Below, in pieces: positions 16,995 through 26,358 of a stretch of DNA of 64,000 nucleotides. Position numbers and translations under genes: made by a program. Source of the DNA: Ramlibacter tataouinensis. Its GTDB lineage: Bacteria; Pseudomonadota; Gammaproteobacteria; Burkholderiales; Burkholderiaceae_C. Location of the stretch: contig DIZF01000029.1 of assembly GCA_002427815.1 (NCBI GenBank), forward strand, positions 63,745 to 127,744, written 5' to 3'. Within the stretch, counting starts at the first letter, position 1. Each line of letters begins with the position of its first letter. The notes under the pieces are model-generated. The model searched no databases. It was not told the origin of the DNA and saw only the letters and a list, made by a program, of their open reading frames with translations.

Positions 16995-19406
16995 ATGAAA
17001 CGAGACGAAATCCTGGCCAGCTCGCTGGCCGTGCAGCCGATCACCCGCGACGTGCTGCGGGAGAAATACCTCAAGCCCGGCGAGAACGACTTCGAAGACC
17101 TGTTTGCCCGCGTTGCGCGCGCCCTGGCCTCGGTCGAGGCCGAAGGCGAACGTGACAAGTGGCAGGCCTTGTTCCATCAAAACCTGCGCGCCGGCGCCAT
17201 CGGCGCGGGCCGCATCATGAGCGCCGCCGGCACGGCGCTCGAAGCGACGCTGATCAACTGCTTTGTCCAGCCGGTGGGTGACTGCATACAGGGCATGGAC
17301 GCCGGCGGCTATCCCGGCATCTACGAAGCGCTGCGAGAGGCGGCCGAGACCATGCGCCGCGGTGGCGGTGTCGGTTACGACTTTTCGCGAATCCGGCCGC
17401 GCGGCGCCGAGGTGAAAGCCACGGCGTCCATCGCTTCGGGTCCGTGCAGCTACATCGACGTGTTCGACCACTCCTGCGCCACCGTGGAAAGCGCGGGGGC
17501 GCGCCGCGGTGCCCAGATGGGCGTGCTGAGGATCGATCATCCGGATGTGGTGGAGTTCATCACCGCCAAGCGCACGCCGGGGCGGTGGTCCAACTTCAAT
17601 GTCTCCGTGGCGGTGACGGAAACCTTCATGCAGGCGCTGGAAGCCGGCGGCAACTGGCCGCTCCTGCACAGCGCGCGCCCGGGCGCCGCGCTGATGGCGC
17701 AAGGGGCGCACCAGCGCGACGACGGCCTGTGGGTCTACCGCAGCCTGTCCGCTGCCGAGCTCTGGGACACCGTCATGCGCTCGGCGTACGATTTCGCCGA
17801 GCCGGGCATCCTGTTTCCCGACACCATCAATCGGGACAACAACCTGCGTTACTGCGAGCAGATCGCCGCGACCAATCCATGCGGCGAACAGCCGCTGCCG
17901 CCTTATGGTTGCTGCGACCTCGGGCCGGTCATCCTGACGCGTTTCGTGCGCCATCCCTTCGGCTTTGCGGGCACGCCCGAATTCGACTTCGAGGCCTTCG
18001 CCGCCTCGGTGGCACTGCAGGTGCGCGCGCTGGACAACGTGCTGGACCTGACCTACTGGCCATTGCCGCAACAGCGGGCCGAGGCGATGGCCAAGCGCCG
18101 CATCGGTGTCGGCTTCACCGGCATGGGCGACACGCTGTCCATGCTGTGCCTGCGCTACGACCAGCCCGAGGGCCGCGACATGGCGGTGCAGATCGCCCGC
18201 CGCATGCGCGATGCCGCCTACACCGCTTCGGTGGCGTTGGCGCGCGAGAAGGGCCCCTTCCCGGCGTTCAAGGCGAAGGGCTACCTCGAGCCCGGCACCT
18301 TCGCCAGCCGGCTGGACGAGCCGCTCAAGCAGTCCATCCGCGAGCACGGCATCCGCAACAGCCATCTGCTGTCGATCGCACCCACCGGCACCGTGAGCCT
18401 GGCCTTCGCCGACAACGCATCCAACGGAATCGAACCGGCCTTTTCCTGGACCTACCGGCGCCGCAAGCGCGAGGGCGACGGCAGCGTCACCGAATACGAC
18501 GTGGAAGACCACGCCTGGCGCCTGTACCGCGCGCTCGGCGGTGATACGTCCCAGCTGCCGGACTACTTCGTGTCGGCGCTGGCGATGCCCGCGGCCGGCC
18601 ATATCGCGATGATGGAGGCGGTTCAGCCCTATGTCGACACCGCCATTTCCAAAACGGTGAACGTCTCGGCCGATTACCCGTATGAAGACTTCAAGGATCT
18701 CTATCACGAGGCCTGGAAGGCGGGCCTGAAGGGGCTGGCCACGTACCGGCCCAACACCATCGTGGGCGCGGTGCTGCAGGCCAACGAACCCGCGCAAGCC
18801 GCGTCCCTCGCCACGCCGACGGTGGCGCCGGACCCGATGACCGAGGTCATCACCAAGCGGCCCAAGGGCGGATTGCCGGCCGTCGCGGAAAAAATCGAGT
18901 ATTGGACGCAGGAAGGCAAGCAGCACCTGTACCTGGTGGTGTCATTCCTGCCGCTGCCGGACGGGCGCGAGCGCGCGATCGAATTCTTCATGCCGGTGGG
19001 CCAGAAGGGCGATTCGCAGCAATGGGTGACCTCGAGCATGCGGCTGCTGTCCCTGGCCGCGCGTGGCGGCTTCCTGGACCGGGCGTTGGCCGATATGCGC
19101 AAGGTCGCCTGGGACCGCGGGCCGGTCCGGCTGGGCACCTACCAGAAGGCCGACGGCACCCACGTGCCGCTGTGGCACGACTCGGAGGTCGCGGCCATGG
19201 CCTATGCGCTGCAGAACATCATCGCGCGGCATCGTGGCGATTCCGGCGCGAACGCCGGCGACGCGGCGCCCGCCACGGCCTCGGCCCCGACCGCGTCTGC
19301 GCCGATGTCCGGCCGCAAATGCCCGGAGTGCGGCGCCTACGCGATGATCCGCAAGGACGGCTGCGACTATTGCACCCACTGCGGCCACCTGGGCGCCTGC
19401 GGATGA
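16995..19406 (+). CDS. nrdJ: Adenosylcobalamin-dependent (class II) ribonucleotide reductase
   Basis: An 803-residue protein with the ten-stranded barrel of NrdJ-type enzymes. It carries the active-site loop NPCGEQPLPPYGCC near residue 295, the region GRIMSAAGT at about 72-80 and the Gly-rich stretch MRRGGGVGYDFS. The C-terminal tail has Cys pairs (CPEC, CDYC-THC, then C802) for re-reduction or zinc binding. It makes deoxyribonucleotides without oxygen and needs vitamin B12, so it would support DNA synthesis during nitrate respiration. AAGAGG just before ATG 16995 is a good ribosome-binding site, ten bases after the preceding stop. Confidence 0.92.
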   Translation: MKRDEILASSLAVQPITRDVLREKYLKPGENDFEDLFARVARALASVEAEGERDKWQALFHQNLRAGAIGAGRIMSAAGTALEATLINCFVQPVGDCIQGMDAGGYPGIYEALREAAETMRRGGGVGYDFSRIRPRGAEVKATASIASGPCSYIDVFDHSCATVESAGARRGAQMGVLRIDHPDVVEFITAKRTPGRWSNFNVSVAVTETFMQALEAGGNWPLLHSARPGAALMAQGAHQRDDGLWVYRSLSAAELWDTVMRSAYDFAEPGILFPDTINRDNNLRYCEQIAATNPCGEQPLPPYGCCDLGPVILTRFVRHPFGFAGTPEFDFEAFAASVALQVRALDNVLDLTYWPLPQQRAEAMAKRRIGVGFTGMGDTLSMLCLRYDQPEGRDMAVQIARRMRDAAYTASVALAREKGPFPAFKAKGYLEPGTFASRLDEPLKQSIREHGIRNSHLLSIAPTGTVSLAFADNASNGIEPAFSWTYRRRKREGDGSVTEYDVEDHAWRLYRALGGDTSQLPDYFVSALAMPAAGHIAMMEAVQPYVDTAISKTVNVSADYPYEDFKDLYHEAWKAGLKGLATYRPNTIVGAVLQANEPAQAASLATPTVAPDPMTEVITKRPKGGLPAVAEKIEYWTQEGKQHLYLVVSFLPLPDGRERAIEFFMPVGQKGDSQQWVTSSMRLLSLAARGGFLDRALADMRKVAWDRGPVRLGTYQKADGTHVPLWHDSEVAAMAYALQNIIARHRGDSGANAGDAAPATASAPTASAPMSGRKCPECGAYAMIRKDGCDYCTHCGHLGACG

Positions 19407-19508
19407 ACCATCGCGCGGTCCGGGATCCGTGGCAGCGGGGTCGACACGGGCACTGACACGTGCCGCCTTGATGCGGGCGCGACGATGAGCGCCCCGGGGA
19501 GTTCGTGA

Positions 19509-20147
19509 ATGGACCATGGTATGGACGCCCTCCCCCAAACCGCCGAACCGACTGAGGCCCGCGCTTCGGCGCAGTGGGCCTGGGCGCTGATCCAGCATCG
19601 GCAGACCATCCTGCCGAAGCGGCTGACCGACCCGGGACCGGACGTGTCCCAGCTCGATCTCATCTTCCGTGCCGCCGCGGCCGCGCCCGACCATCGGGAA
19701 CTCGTGCCATGGCGTTTCGTGATCATCCCGATGACGGCGCGTGGCCGCCTGGCGCAGGTGTTTGCCGATTCGCTGCTGGAACGCGACCCGTCGGCTACGC
19801 CCGAACAGCTGACCGATGCCCGGGACAAGGCGTTTCGCGGCCCGTTGCTGCTGCTGGCGGTGGTGCGGACCGGTTCGCCCGGCGACGAGATTCCGGCCTG
19901 CGAGCGGCTGCTGTCGGCCGGCTGTGCCATCCAGAACATGCTGCTGATGGCGACCGCCATGGGGTTCGCCTCGGCGCTCACCGGCGGCAAGGCCCTGCAG
20001 TCGCCAGGGCTGGGGGCGTTGTTCGCCCTGGCGCCCGACGAGCAGGCGGTATGCTTTGTGAGCCTGGGCACGGCGGTGCGAAGCAAGTCGGCCCGCCAGC
20101 GGCCCGAGCCCAGCCGTTTTGTGAGCTTTCTGGCTGCCGATTCATGA
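19509..20147 (+). CDS. Nitroreductase family protein (FMN)
   Basis: A 212-residue nitroreductase-fold protein, close in size to the YdjA-type minimal enzymes. Conserved regions are the N-terminal RRQTILPKRLTD-like start of the fold, FRAAAAAPDHRELVPWRFVII (residues 55-77) and the C-terminal half with LSAGCAIQNMLLMATAMGF. It would use NAD(P)H to reduce nitro or related groups. GGGGAG (19495-19500) supports ATG 19509. It lies 102 bases after nrdJ and overlaps the hemerythrin gene by ATGA, so those two are coupled. The substrate is unknown. Confidence 0.85.
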   Translation: MDHGMDALPQTAEPTEARASAQWAWALIQHRQTILPKRLTDPGPDVSQLDLIFRAAAAAPDHRELVPWRFVIIPMTARGRLAQVFADSLLERDPSATPEQLTDARDKAFRGPLLLLAVVRTGSPGDEIPACERLLSAGCAIQNMLLMATAMGFASALTGGKALQSPGLGALFALAPDEQAVCFVSLGTAVRSKSARQRPEPSRFVSFLAADS

Positions 20148-20692
20148 ACCAACCCATCCGGATGGCGTCGCTGATTTCCACGCCGGCCGTCGGTTTCGAA
20201 CAACCCTTCGAGATGCTGGAGGCCTGTCACGAGCGGGTCGCGCGCATGCTGGCCTTGCTGGGGCGGCTGCGCGATTACCTGCGGGGCCATGCCGCCGATG
20301 ACAACGCGCGCCAGGCCGCGCGCGATGTCATGCGCTATTTCGATCTGGCGGCGCCGCACCATCACCGCGACGAGGAACTCCACGTGTTCCCGCCGCTGCG
20401 GGCCCAGGGCGATCCCGCGACAGTGGCCCTGGTCAGCCGGCTGCAACAGGACCATCTGCAGATGGAGTCGCGCTGGCTCCAGGCTCGCAAGGTGCTCGAT
20501 GGGGTGGCCTGCGGCGCGCTGCAGGCACTTTCGGCGCAGGACGAAGCCGCCCTCGACAGTTTTGCCGGCCTCTACGATGACCACATCCAGACTGAAGAGG
20601 GACTGGTCTACCCGGCGGCCGCAGCGCTGCTGGATGCGACAGCGCTGGCCGCGATGGGCCAGGAGATGATGCGCCGGCGCGGCGCGGCCTGA
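20144..20692 (+). CDS. Hemerythrin HHE-domain protein
   Basis: A 182-residue four-helix protein with the metal-ligand pattern of HHE cation-binding domains: EACHERV, PHHHRDEELHVFPPL, QQDHLQMES and YDDHIQTEEGLVYP. A non-heme di-iron site that binds oxygen or nitric oxide is expected. Related proteins (YtfE/RIC, DnrN) repair Fe-S clusters after nitrosative damage, but this one lacks the N-terminal ScdA domain. As the last gene of the anaerobic module it could protect NarGH or the NMO-like protein from NO or oxygen; that is inference. It converges on the acyl-CoA dehydrogenase gene nine bases away. Confidence 0.85.
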   Translation: MNQPIRMASLISTPAVGFEQPFEMLEACHERVARMLALLGRLRDYLRGHAADDNARQAARDVMRYFDLAAPHHHRDEELHVFPPLRAQGDPATVALVSRLQQDHLQMESRWLQARKVLDGVACGALQALSAQDEAALDSFAGLYDDHIQTEEGLVYPAAAALLDATALAAMGQEMMRRRGAA

Positions 20693-20701
20693 AGGCGATC
20701 G

Positions 20702-21982
20702 TCAGCGGATCCGGGGCGGCGCTTCGAGTTGTTCAGGGGTGGTGAAGTAGGCCGAGGAGGCACCACGGCGCTCGCGCGCCCGCGCCAGTTCCTGCCGCGC
20801 CACCGTGCGCAGATGAACCTCGTCGGGGCCGTCCAGCAGGCGCAGGGCCCGGCCCCAGGTCCACAGATATGCCAGCGGTGTGTCCGGCGACATCCCCATG
20901 GCCCCGAAAATCTGGATGGCCCGGTCCACCACGCGCGTCTGCAACTGGGCGGCAACCACCTTGATGGCGGCGACGTGAGCGCGCAGCTGCTGCGGTGGCT
21001 GGGCCTGGTCCAGGCTCCAGGCCGCATGCAATACCAGCAGCCGCGCCTGGTCGATTTCCATCCGCGATTGGGCGATCCAGTCCTGCACGTTCGACTGGTC
21101 CGCGAGGTATTTGCCGAAAGCCCGGCGCTCGAGCGCCCGGTCGCAGGCCAGCTCCAGCGCCAGCTCGCACTGGCCGATGGTGCGCATGCAATGGTGGACC
21201 CGCCCCGGACCCAGGCGCGCCTGGGCCATCGCGAAACCCTGGCCCCACTGGCCCAGCAGGTTCTCGGCCGGCACGCGCACGTCGCGCAGCAGGATCTCGC
21301 AATGGCCTTCCGGCGAGATGTGCTGCATGATGGGAATGTTGCGCACCAGGTTGACGCCGGCCGCATCCATCGGCACCAGCACCATGCTGTGGCCAGCGTG
21401 GCGGGAGTCCCCTTCCGCATCGCCCTCGTTGCGGCACATCACGATCAGCAGCCGGCAATTGGGATGGGCGGCGCCGGTGATGAACCACTTGCGACCGTTC
21501 AGGACCAGCTGGCCGCCCTCACGCCGCACCGCGGTCTGCAGATTGGTGGGGTCGGATGACGCCACATCGGGCTCCGACATGGCGAAGGCCGAACGGATCC
21601 GCCCTTCCAGCAGCGGCTCCAGCCAGTCACGGCGCTGGGCCGGCGTGGCATTGCGCTGCAGCAGGTCCATGTTGCCGCTGTCCGGGGCGCTGCAATTGAA
21701 CACTTCGGCGGACCAGGGCAACCGGCCCATGGCCTGCGCCAGCGGCGCGTAATCGAGGTTGTTCAGGCGCGTGCCCGGCTCGTCGCCCTGCAGTCCCGGC
21801 AGACAGAGGTTCCACAGGCCTTCGGCCCGCGCCATGTCTTTCAGATCCTGCAGGAAGGGCGGCTGGATGCGCTTGGCTGCGCAGCGGTGCCAGGCGCCGT
21901 TGTGCGGCAGCACGTAGCGATCAAGAAAGGCCTCGAGCTGTTGCAGCCAGGCCTGGGCGTTGGGGGATGGATTGAAGTCCAT
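20702..21982 (-). CDS. Acyl-CoA dehydrogenase family protein
   Basis: A 426-residue flavoprotein of the ACAD10/11-like group. The FAD/substrate region SAFAMSEPDVASSDPTN (about residues 132-148) and KWFITGAAHPNC are characteristic, as is the C-terminal helical part with QIFGAMGMSPDTPLAYLW. It would form a trans-2-enoyl-CoA from an acyl-CoA and pass electrons to ETF. The ATG is at 21982. It follows the glycosyltransferase gene by 90 bases on the same strand. The acyl chain specificity cannot be read from the sequence. Confidence 0.9.
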   Translation of the reverse strand: MDFNPSPNAQAWLQQLEAFLDRYVLPHNGAWHRCAAKRIQPPFLQDLKDMARAEGLWNLCLPGLQGDEPGTRLNNLDYAPLAQAMGRLPWSAEVFNCSAPDSGNMDLLQRNATPAQRRDWLEPLLEGRIRSAFAMSEPDVASSDPTNLQTAVRREGGQLVLNGRKWFITGAAHPNCRLLIVMCRNEGDAEGDSRHAGHSMVLVPMDAAGVNLVRNIPIMQHISPEGHCEILLRDVRVPAENLLGQWGQGFAMAQARLGPGRVHHCMRTIGQCELALELACDRALERRAFGKYLADQSNVQDWIAQSRMEIDQARLLVLHAAWSLDQAQPPQQLRAHVAAIKVVAAQLQTRVVDRAIQIFGAMGMSPDTPLAYLWTWGRALRLLDGPDEVHLRTVARQELARARERRGASSAYFTTPEQLEAPPRIR

Positions 21983-22072
21983 CGGTCCAGCTTAGGGCGG
22001 CCCTGCGGCGCCGGAGATGATCTCCGTCAAGCTGCGGCGCTGTCGCGGCCCAACCCACCGTCCCGCTGTCGC

Positions 22073-23140
22073 CTAGGCTACAACTTCCCTGCGGCCTCGA
22101 CCAGGCGCCGCGGTCGTCGCATCGATCAGTTCTTCGTATACCTGCAGATAACGCCGGGCCATCACCCGCGCCCCGAATCGCTGCTCGAACACCTGGCGGC
22201 AGCGGCTCCGGTCGATCCGGGCGACCTCGCGCGCGGCGGCAATCGCCTGCTCCTGGTTCGCCACGATGAAACCGGTCACGCCTTGATCGATGACCTCGGA
22301 CACCGAGCCCTTCGCATAGGCGATCACCGGTGTGCCGCATGCCATGGCCTCGATCATGACCAGCGCGAAAGGCTCGGGCCGGTCGGCGGGGATCAGCAGC
22401 GCCCGCGCATTGCCGATGAAATCGCCCCTGGCATCGTCGTCGATGGCGTCGACAAAAGTCACCAATGGATCTTCCAGGAGCGGCTCGATGGCGGCATGGA
22501 AATGGTCGCGGTCGGCCGGGTCGACCTGTGCCGCAATGCGCAGCGGCGCGCCGCAGGACTTCGCAATCGCAATCGCGCGATCCAGGCCCTGCCCAGGCGC
22601 AACACCCCCGAGGAAAGCCAGGTAGTCCTGCGACAGGTCGCGCGCCGAATACAGGCCCAGCGGCAGGCCATAAGGCACGGTGGCTTGCCAATTGGCCCAT
22701 GGCAGGTCCACTCGCTGGCCGTCGGAGATGGAGACCATGGGATGACGCGGGAAACAGCGGAACAGGGGCTTGAGGTCGGGCAGGTCGACGCGGCCGTGCG
22801 CGGTGGACAGGCACGGCGTTTCGCACTGGCCCACCAGCGCGAGCTGCAGCACGTCGGTGTGGAAATGGATGACGTCGAAGGAGGGCGCCGACTGCAACAC
22901 CATCTCGAGCATGATCGTGTGCCAGACCAGCGGATCGGGCCGGTTCGGATCGAGCCTCAGCCCGCGGGGCACCACGGCGACCAGGTTGGCGGAGGTGATC
23001 GAATCGCCGCTGGCGAACAGGGTGACGTCATGCCCCATTTCGACCAGGGTTTCGGTCAGGGACGACACGATCCGTTCGACAGCGCCGCCGGAACGCGCGG
23101 GCACGCTCTGGTACAGCGGTGCAACCTGGGCAATTCTCAC
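22073..23140 (-). CDS. Glycosyltransferase family 4 protein
   Basis: A 355-residue GT-B fold glycosyltransferase. The N-terminal acceptor domain begins VRIAQVAPLYQSVPARSGGAVERIV, and the C-terminal donor domain has the EX7E-type motif PEPFALVMIEAMACGTPVIAY near residue 255-275. I place the start at GTG 23140 because AAGGA lies six bases upstream and the first strand begins there; the frame is open further upstream without family-like sequence. It would transfer a sugar from a nucleotide donor, but the acceptor is unknown and no polysaccharide cluster surrounds it. Confidence 0.88.
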   Translation of the reverse strand: MRIAQVAPLYQSVPARSGGAVERIVSSLTETLVEMGHDVTLFASGDSITSANLVAVVPRGLRLDPNRPDPLVWHTIMLEMVLQSAPSFDVIHFHTDVLQLALVGQCETPCLSTAHGRVDLPDLKPLFRCFPRHPMVSISDGQRVDLPWANWQATVPYGLPLGLYSARDLSQDYLAFLGGVAPGQGLDRAIAIAKSCGAPLRIAAQVDPADRDHFHAAIEPLLEDPLVTFVDAIDDDARGDFIGNARALLIPADRPEPFALVMIEAMACGTPVIAYAKGSVSEVIDQGVTGFIVANQEQAIAAAREVARIDRSRCRQVFEQRFGARVMARRYLQVYEELIDATTAAPGRGRREVVA

Positions 23141-23272
23141 GGCGATTCCTTGCAATCCGTGCGCTGCCTTCCCCTTGCCGGGCGCTCCGGCAAAAACGCG
23201 GTACAGCGCCAATCGATGAAGGTACCCGGGCTGGCAAGCCCAAGCTGTAGGACAACCGCGTGTCCGAGGCGG

Positions 23273-23289
23273 GGTGCCGAGCCGGCACC
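23273..23289 (-). terminator. Small GC hairpin just after matB
   Basis: Stem GGTGCCG / CGGCACC with a three-base loop starts six bases after the matB stop codon. There is no T run, so it may be a weak terminator or an mRNA 3' stabiliser. Confidence 0.3.
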
Positions 23290-23294
23290 GCATC

Positions 23295-24821
23295 TCAACC
23301 GAACAGCTGCTTGTGCTGCTCGCGCAACAGGTTCTTCTGGACCTTGCCCATGCTGTTGCGCGGCAGTTCCTTGACCACGAAACAGCGCTTGGGAATCTTG
23401 AAGTTGGCCAGTTGTGCCTTCAGCCGCGCCATGATCGCCTCACCGTCGAGCGGCACCCCGGGCTTGGCAATGACGACGGCCACCCCGACTTCGCCGAAGT
23501 CCGGATGCGGCACACCCACCAGCGCGCTCTCGGCGACGCCCGGCATGTCGTTGATGTAGCCCTCGACCTCGGCCGGGTAGACGTTGTAGCCGCCGCTGAT
23601 GATCAGGTCCTTGCTGCGGCCGACGATGGTGACGTAACCGCGCTCGTCGATCCTGCCGACGTCGCCGGTGTTGAACCAGCCGTCGTCGGTGAACTCTTCC
23701 CGGGTCTTTTCCGGCATGCGCCAATAGCCCTTGAACACGTTGGGTCCGGTGACCTGGATGTCGCCGATTTCGCCGGTCGGCACCTCGCGTCCGTCTTCGC
23801 CCCGCACGCGCACTCCGACGCCCGGCAGCGGAAAGCCCACCGTGCCGCCGCGGCGCTCGCCGTCCTTGGCGTCATAGGGATTGGAAGTGAGCATGATGGT
23901 TTCGCTCATTCCGTAGCGCTCGAGGATGGTGTGGCCGGTGCGCGTCTGCCACTCGTTGAAGGTTTCGATCAGCAAGGGCGCGGAGCCGGAAATGAACAGC
24001 CGCATGTGGCGCGCGACATCGCGGGTCAGGCCCGGCTCGGCCAGCATCCGGACGTAGAGGGTCGGCACCCCCATGAAGACCGTCGCTTCCGGCATTCTGC
24101 GGATCACCCCCTTCGGGTCGAATTTCCCGAACCAGATCATCTTGCTGCCGTTCAGCAGCGCCCCGTGAATGGCGACGAACAGGCCGTGGACATGGAAGAT
24201 CGGCAGTGCGTGGATCAGCACGTCGCCGCTCACCCAGCCCCAGTAGTCCTTCAGCACCTGCGCGTTGGACAGCAGGTTGCCGTGGGTGAGCATCGCCCCC
24301 TTGCTGCGGCCGGTGGTGCCGCTGGTGTAGACGATGGCGGCCAGGTCATCGGCCGCCTTCACGGCGACTTCATGCCGGTCGCTGTGATGCGACGCCCGCT
24401 CCAGCAACGAGCCGGTGCGGTCGTCGTCGAGCGTGAACACATGGCGAGTGCCCGCCTTGAATGCGATCTTGCTGACCCAGCCGAAGTTCTTGCCGGTGCA
24501 CACCACCACGGCGGGCTCGGCATTGCCGATGAAGTATTCGATCTCGACGCTCTGATAGGCGGTGTTCAGGGGCAGGAACACGTAGCCGGCGCGCAGGGTC
24601 GCCAGGTAAAGCATCATCGCCTCGACCGACTTCTCCACCTGCACGGCGATGCGCGAGCCCTCGGGCAGGTTCAGCGCGCGCAGCAGGTTCGCCAGCATGG
24701 CGGTGGCCCGGTCCAGGTCGCGCCAGGAATAGACCATGTCAGCGTCGGTCTCCACCGCCGCGGTGTCGAGGTCCTGGGGAAACGCCGCGCGCAGCGCGGA
24801 AAAAAGGTTGGAATCGCTCAT
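23295..24821 (-). CDS. matB: Malonyl-CoA synthetase MatB
   Basis: A 508-residue AMP-forming ligase of the ANL superfamily. The phosphate-binding loop YTSGTTGRSKGAML is near residue 165, the adenylate motif GWFNTGDVGRIDERGYV near 385, the hinge GRSKDLIISGGYNVYP near 405 and the catalytic Lys in NSMGKVQKNLL near the C-terminus. With malonyl-CoA decarboxylase upstream it turns malonate into acetyl-CoA. The start is taken as ATG 24821 (MSDSNLFSALRAAFP), matching the usual MatB N-terminus; an in-frame TTG at 24878 adds 19 non-conserved residues. Its start is 60 bases after the matA stop. Confidence 0.92.
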   Translation of the reverse strand: MSDSNLFSALRAAFPQDLDTAAVETDADMVYSWRDLDRATAMLANLLRALNLPEGSRIAVQVEKSVEAMMLYLATLRAGYVFLPLNTAYQSVEIEYFIGNAEPAVVVCTGKNFGWVSKIAFKAGTRHVFTLDDDRTGSLLERASHHSDRHEVAVKAADDLAAIVYTSGTTGRSKGAMLTHGNLLSNAQVLKDYWGWVSGDVLIHALPIFHVHGLFVAIHGALLNGSKMIWFGKFDPKGVIRRMPEATVFMGVPTLYVRMLAEPGLTRDVARHMRLFISGSAPLLIETFNEWQTRTGHTILERYGMSETIMLTSNPYDAKDGERRGGTVGFPLPGVGVRVRGEDGREVPTGEIGDIQVTGPNVFKGYWRMPEKTREEFTDDGWFNTGDVGRIDERGYVTIVGRSKDLIISGGYNVYPAEVEGYINDMPGVAESALVGVPHPDFGEVGVAVVIAKPGVPLDGEAIMARLKAQLANFKIPKRCFVVKELPRNSMGKVQKNLLREQHKQLFG

Positions 24822-24881
24822 GGCATCAGGCCGCGACCACGTTCGCGGTCCCGTCTCCTCGGTTGTGGATGAACTCAAAGA

Positions 24882-26348
24882 TCAAGAACAAAGGTCTTCA
24901 ATGGCACTCGACATCGGGATCTTCCCGTGCGCGAGCGCGGCCCGGTTCCGGTCCAGGCGCTTGAGATCGTACAGATAGTTGACCATCAGGCCGTACGACT
25001 GCTTCAGGCCCTTGGCCGAGGGATCGCCCGCCCAGTTCAGCCGCTCCACCCGCGCGCCATTGCCCAGGTGGAAGCGGGCAACCGGGTCCCGCGGCTTGCC
25101 CTCCTGCAGCTCCGACACGAGATACCGGGCCGCACAGCGCAGCAGCATCAGCCGCACCGGCGATTTGGCTTCCAGCTGGAAGGGCTGCTCCCATGCCGAC
25201 AGCAGTCTCTCCGCCGTCGCATCCCCGCCCAGTGCGTGCCCCAAGTCGGCGCGCGCCTTGGGTGGCAGCCGCACGATCATCGGCGCCACGTTCTTCGACA
25301 GCCAGGAACGCAAGCCGGGAATCGGCGACAGGGTGGCGAAGGTCTTGAGCCGGGGAAACTCACCCTTGAGCGTTTCGACCACCCGCTTGATGAGCGAGTC
25401 GCCGAAGCTCACGCCGCGCAGGCCGGCCTGGGTGTTGCTGATCGAGTAAAAAATCGCCGTGGTGGCCCGGGCCAGGTCGGTGGGCGCCGCCGCTTCGTCC
25501 AGCAGCGGCGTGATGGACTCCGCGATCTCGTCCATCAACGCGACCTCGACGAAGATCAGCGGCTCGCCGTCCAGCCGCGGATGGAAAAAACCGTAGCAGC
25601 GCCGGTCGCTGTCCAGCCGGTTCTTCATGTCGCCCCAGCTGCGGATGTCGTGCACCGCTTCGTACTTGATGAGTTTCTCGATCAGCGAAGCGGGCGAATC
25701 CCAGCTGATGCGGCGCAGCTCGAGAAAAGCGACGTCGAACCAGGTCGAGAACAGGTTTTCCAGTTCGGCATCCAAAGCCAGCAGCCGCTTGTCGCTCCTG
25801 AGTTGCGGCAACAGCTCGGCCCGCAGGTCGACCAGGAAGCGCATGCCCTCGGGAAACACCGCGAAGCGTTGCAGCAGTCGCGTGCGCGGGGAAATCAGGG
25901 CCTTGCGCAACCGGATTTCGGCCTGGCCTTCCTCCGCCGATCCCTGGGCCGCTTCGTACTGCTCGCGCACCGCCTTGAGCTTCTTCGGGTCGGGTGCGAA
26001 TTGCTCGCTCATCAGCAGCCAGCAGTCGCGCCGCTCCCCGGCGGTGGCCTGCGCGTACCAGCCCGCCACGGCCCTGGCGCGGCGGCCCCCCTCCACTTCG
26101 CTGACCTGGGGGTCGAGGATGGACTGCAATTCCGTCAGCGTGCGGCGCAGCACCCGTGGTGACAAAGCCTCCTGCTGCCGTCGCAAGGTGGCGCGCAAGC
26201 GCTCCCGGGTCGAGCGGCTAGCAGTCACCGCGGTGTCGTCCTGCGCGATGTCCGCTGCCTGCGGTGCCGCGGGAGACGCGGCTGTCCTGGATTCCAGGCC
26301 GGGGCGCAGCAAGGAGACGCTGCGGGAGAGCCAATCGGAAGAATTCAA
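24882..26348 (-). CDS. matA: Malonyl-CoA decarboxylase MatA
   Basis: A 488-residue malonyl-CoA decarboxylase. The family C-terminal motif is clear: VARFHLGNGARVERLNW followed by SAKGLKQSYGLMVNYLYDL; the catalytic core also shows IFYSISNTQAGLRGVSFG. It releases CO2 from malonyl-CoA to give acetyl-CoA. I choose the TTG at 26348 because a strong GAGGAGG lies just upstream and no better ATG fits; the ribosome-binding site abuts the end of the GntR gene, so translation is probably coupled. The N-terminal 60 residues are low-complexity and variable. Confidence 0.92.
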   Translation of the reverse strand: MNSSDWLSRSVSLLRPGLESRTAASPAAPQAADIAQDDTAVTASRSTRERLRATLRRQQEALSPRVLRRTLTELQSILDPQVSEVEGGRRARAVAGWYAQATAGERRDCWLLMSEQFAPDPKKLKAVREQYEAAQGSAEEGQAEIRLRKALISPRTRLLQRFAVFPEGMRFLVDLRAELLPQLRSDKRLLALDAELENLFSTWFDVAFLELRRISWDSPASLIEKLIKYEAVHDIRSWGDMKNRLDSDRRCYGFFHPRLDGEPLIFVEVALMDEIAESITPLLDEAAAPTDLARATTAIFYSISNTQAGLRGVSFGDSLIKRVVETLKGEFPRLKTFATLSPIPGLRSWLSKNVAPMIVRLPPKARADLGHALGGDATAERLLSAWEQPFQLEAKSPVRLMLLRCAARYLVSELQEGKPRDPVARFHLGNGARVERLNWAGDPSAKGLKQSYGLMVNYLYDLKRLDRNRAALAHGKIPMSSAIEDLCS

Positions 26349-26358
26349 GAAGCCCTCC

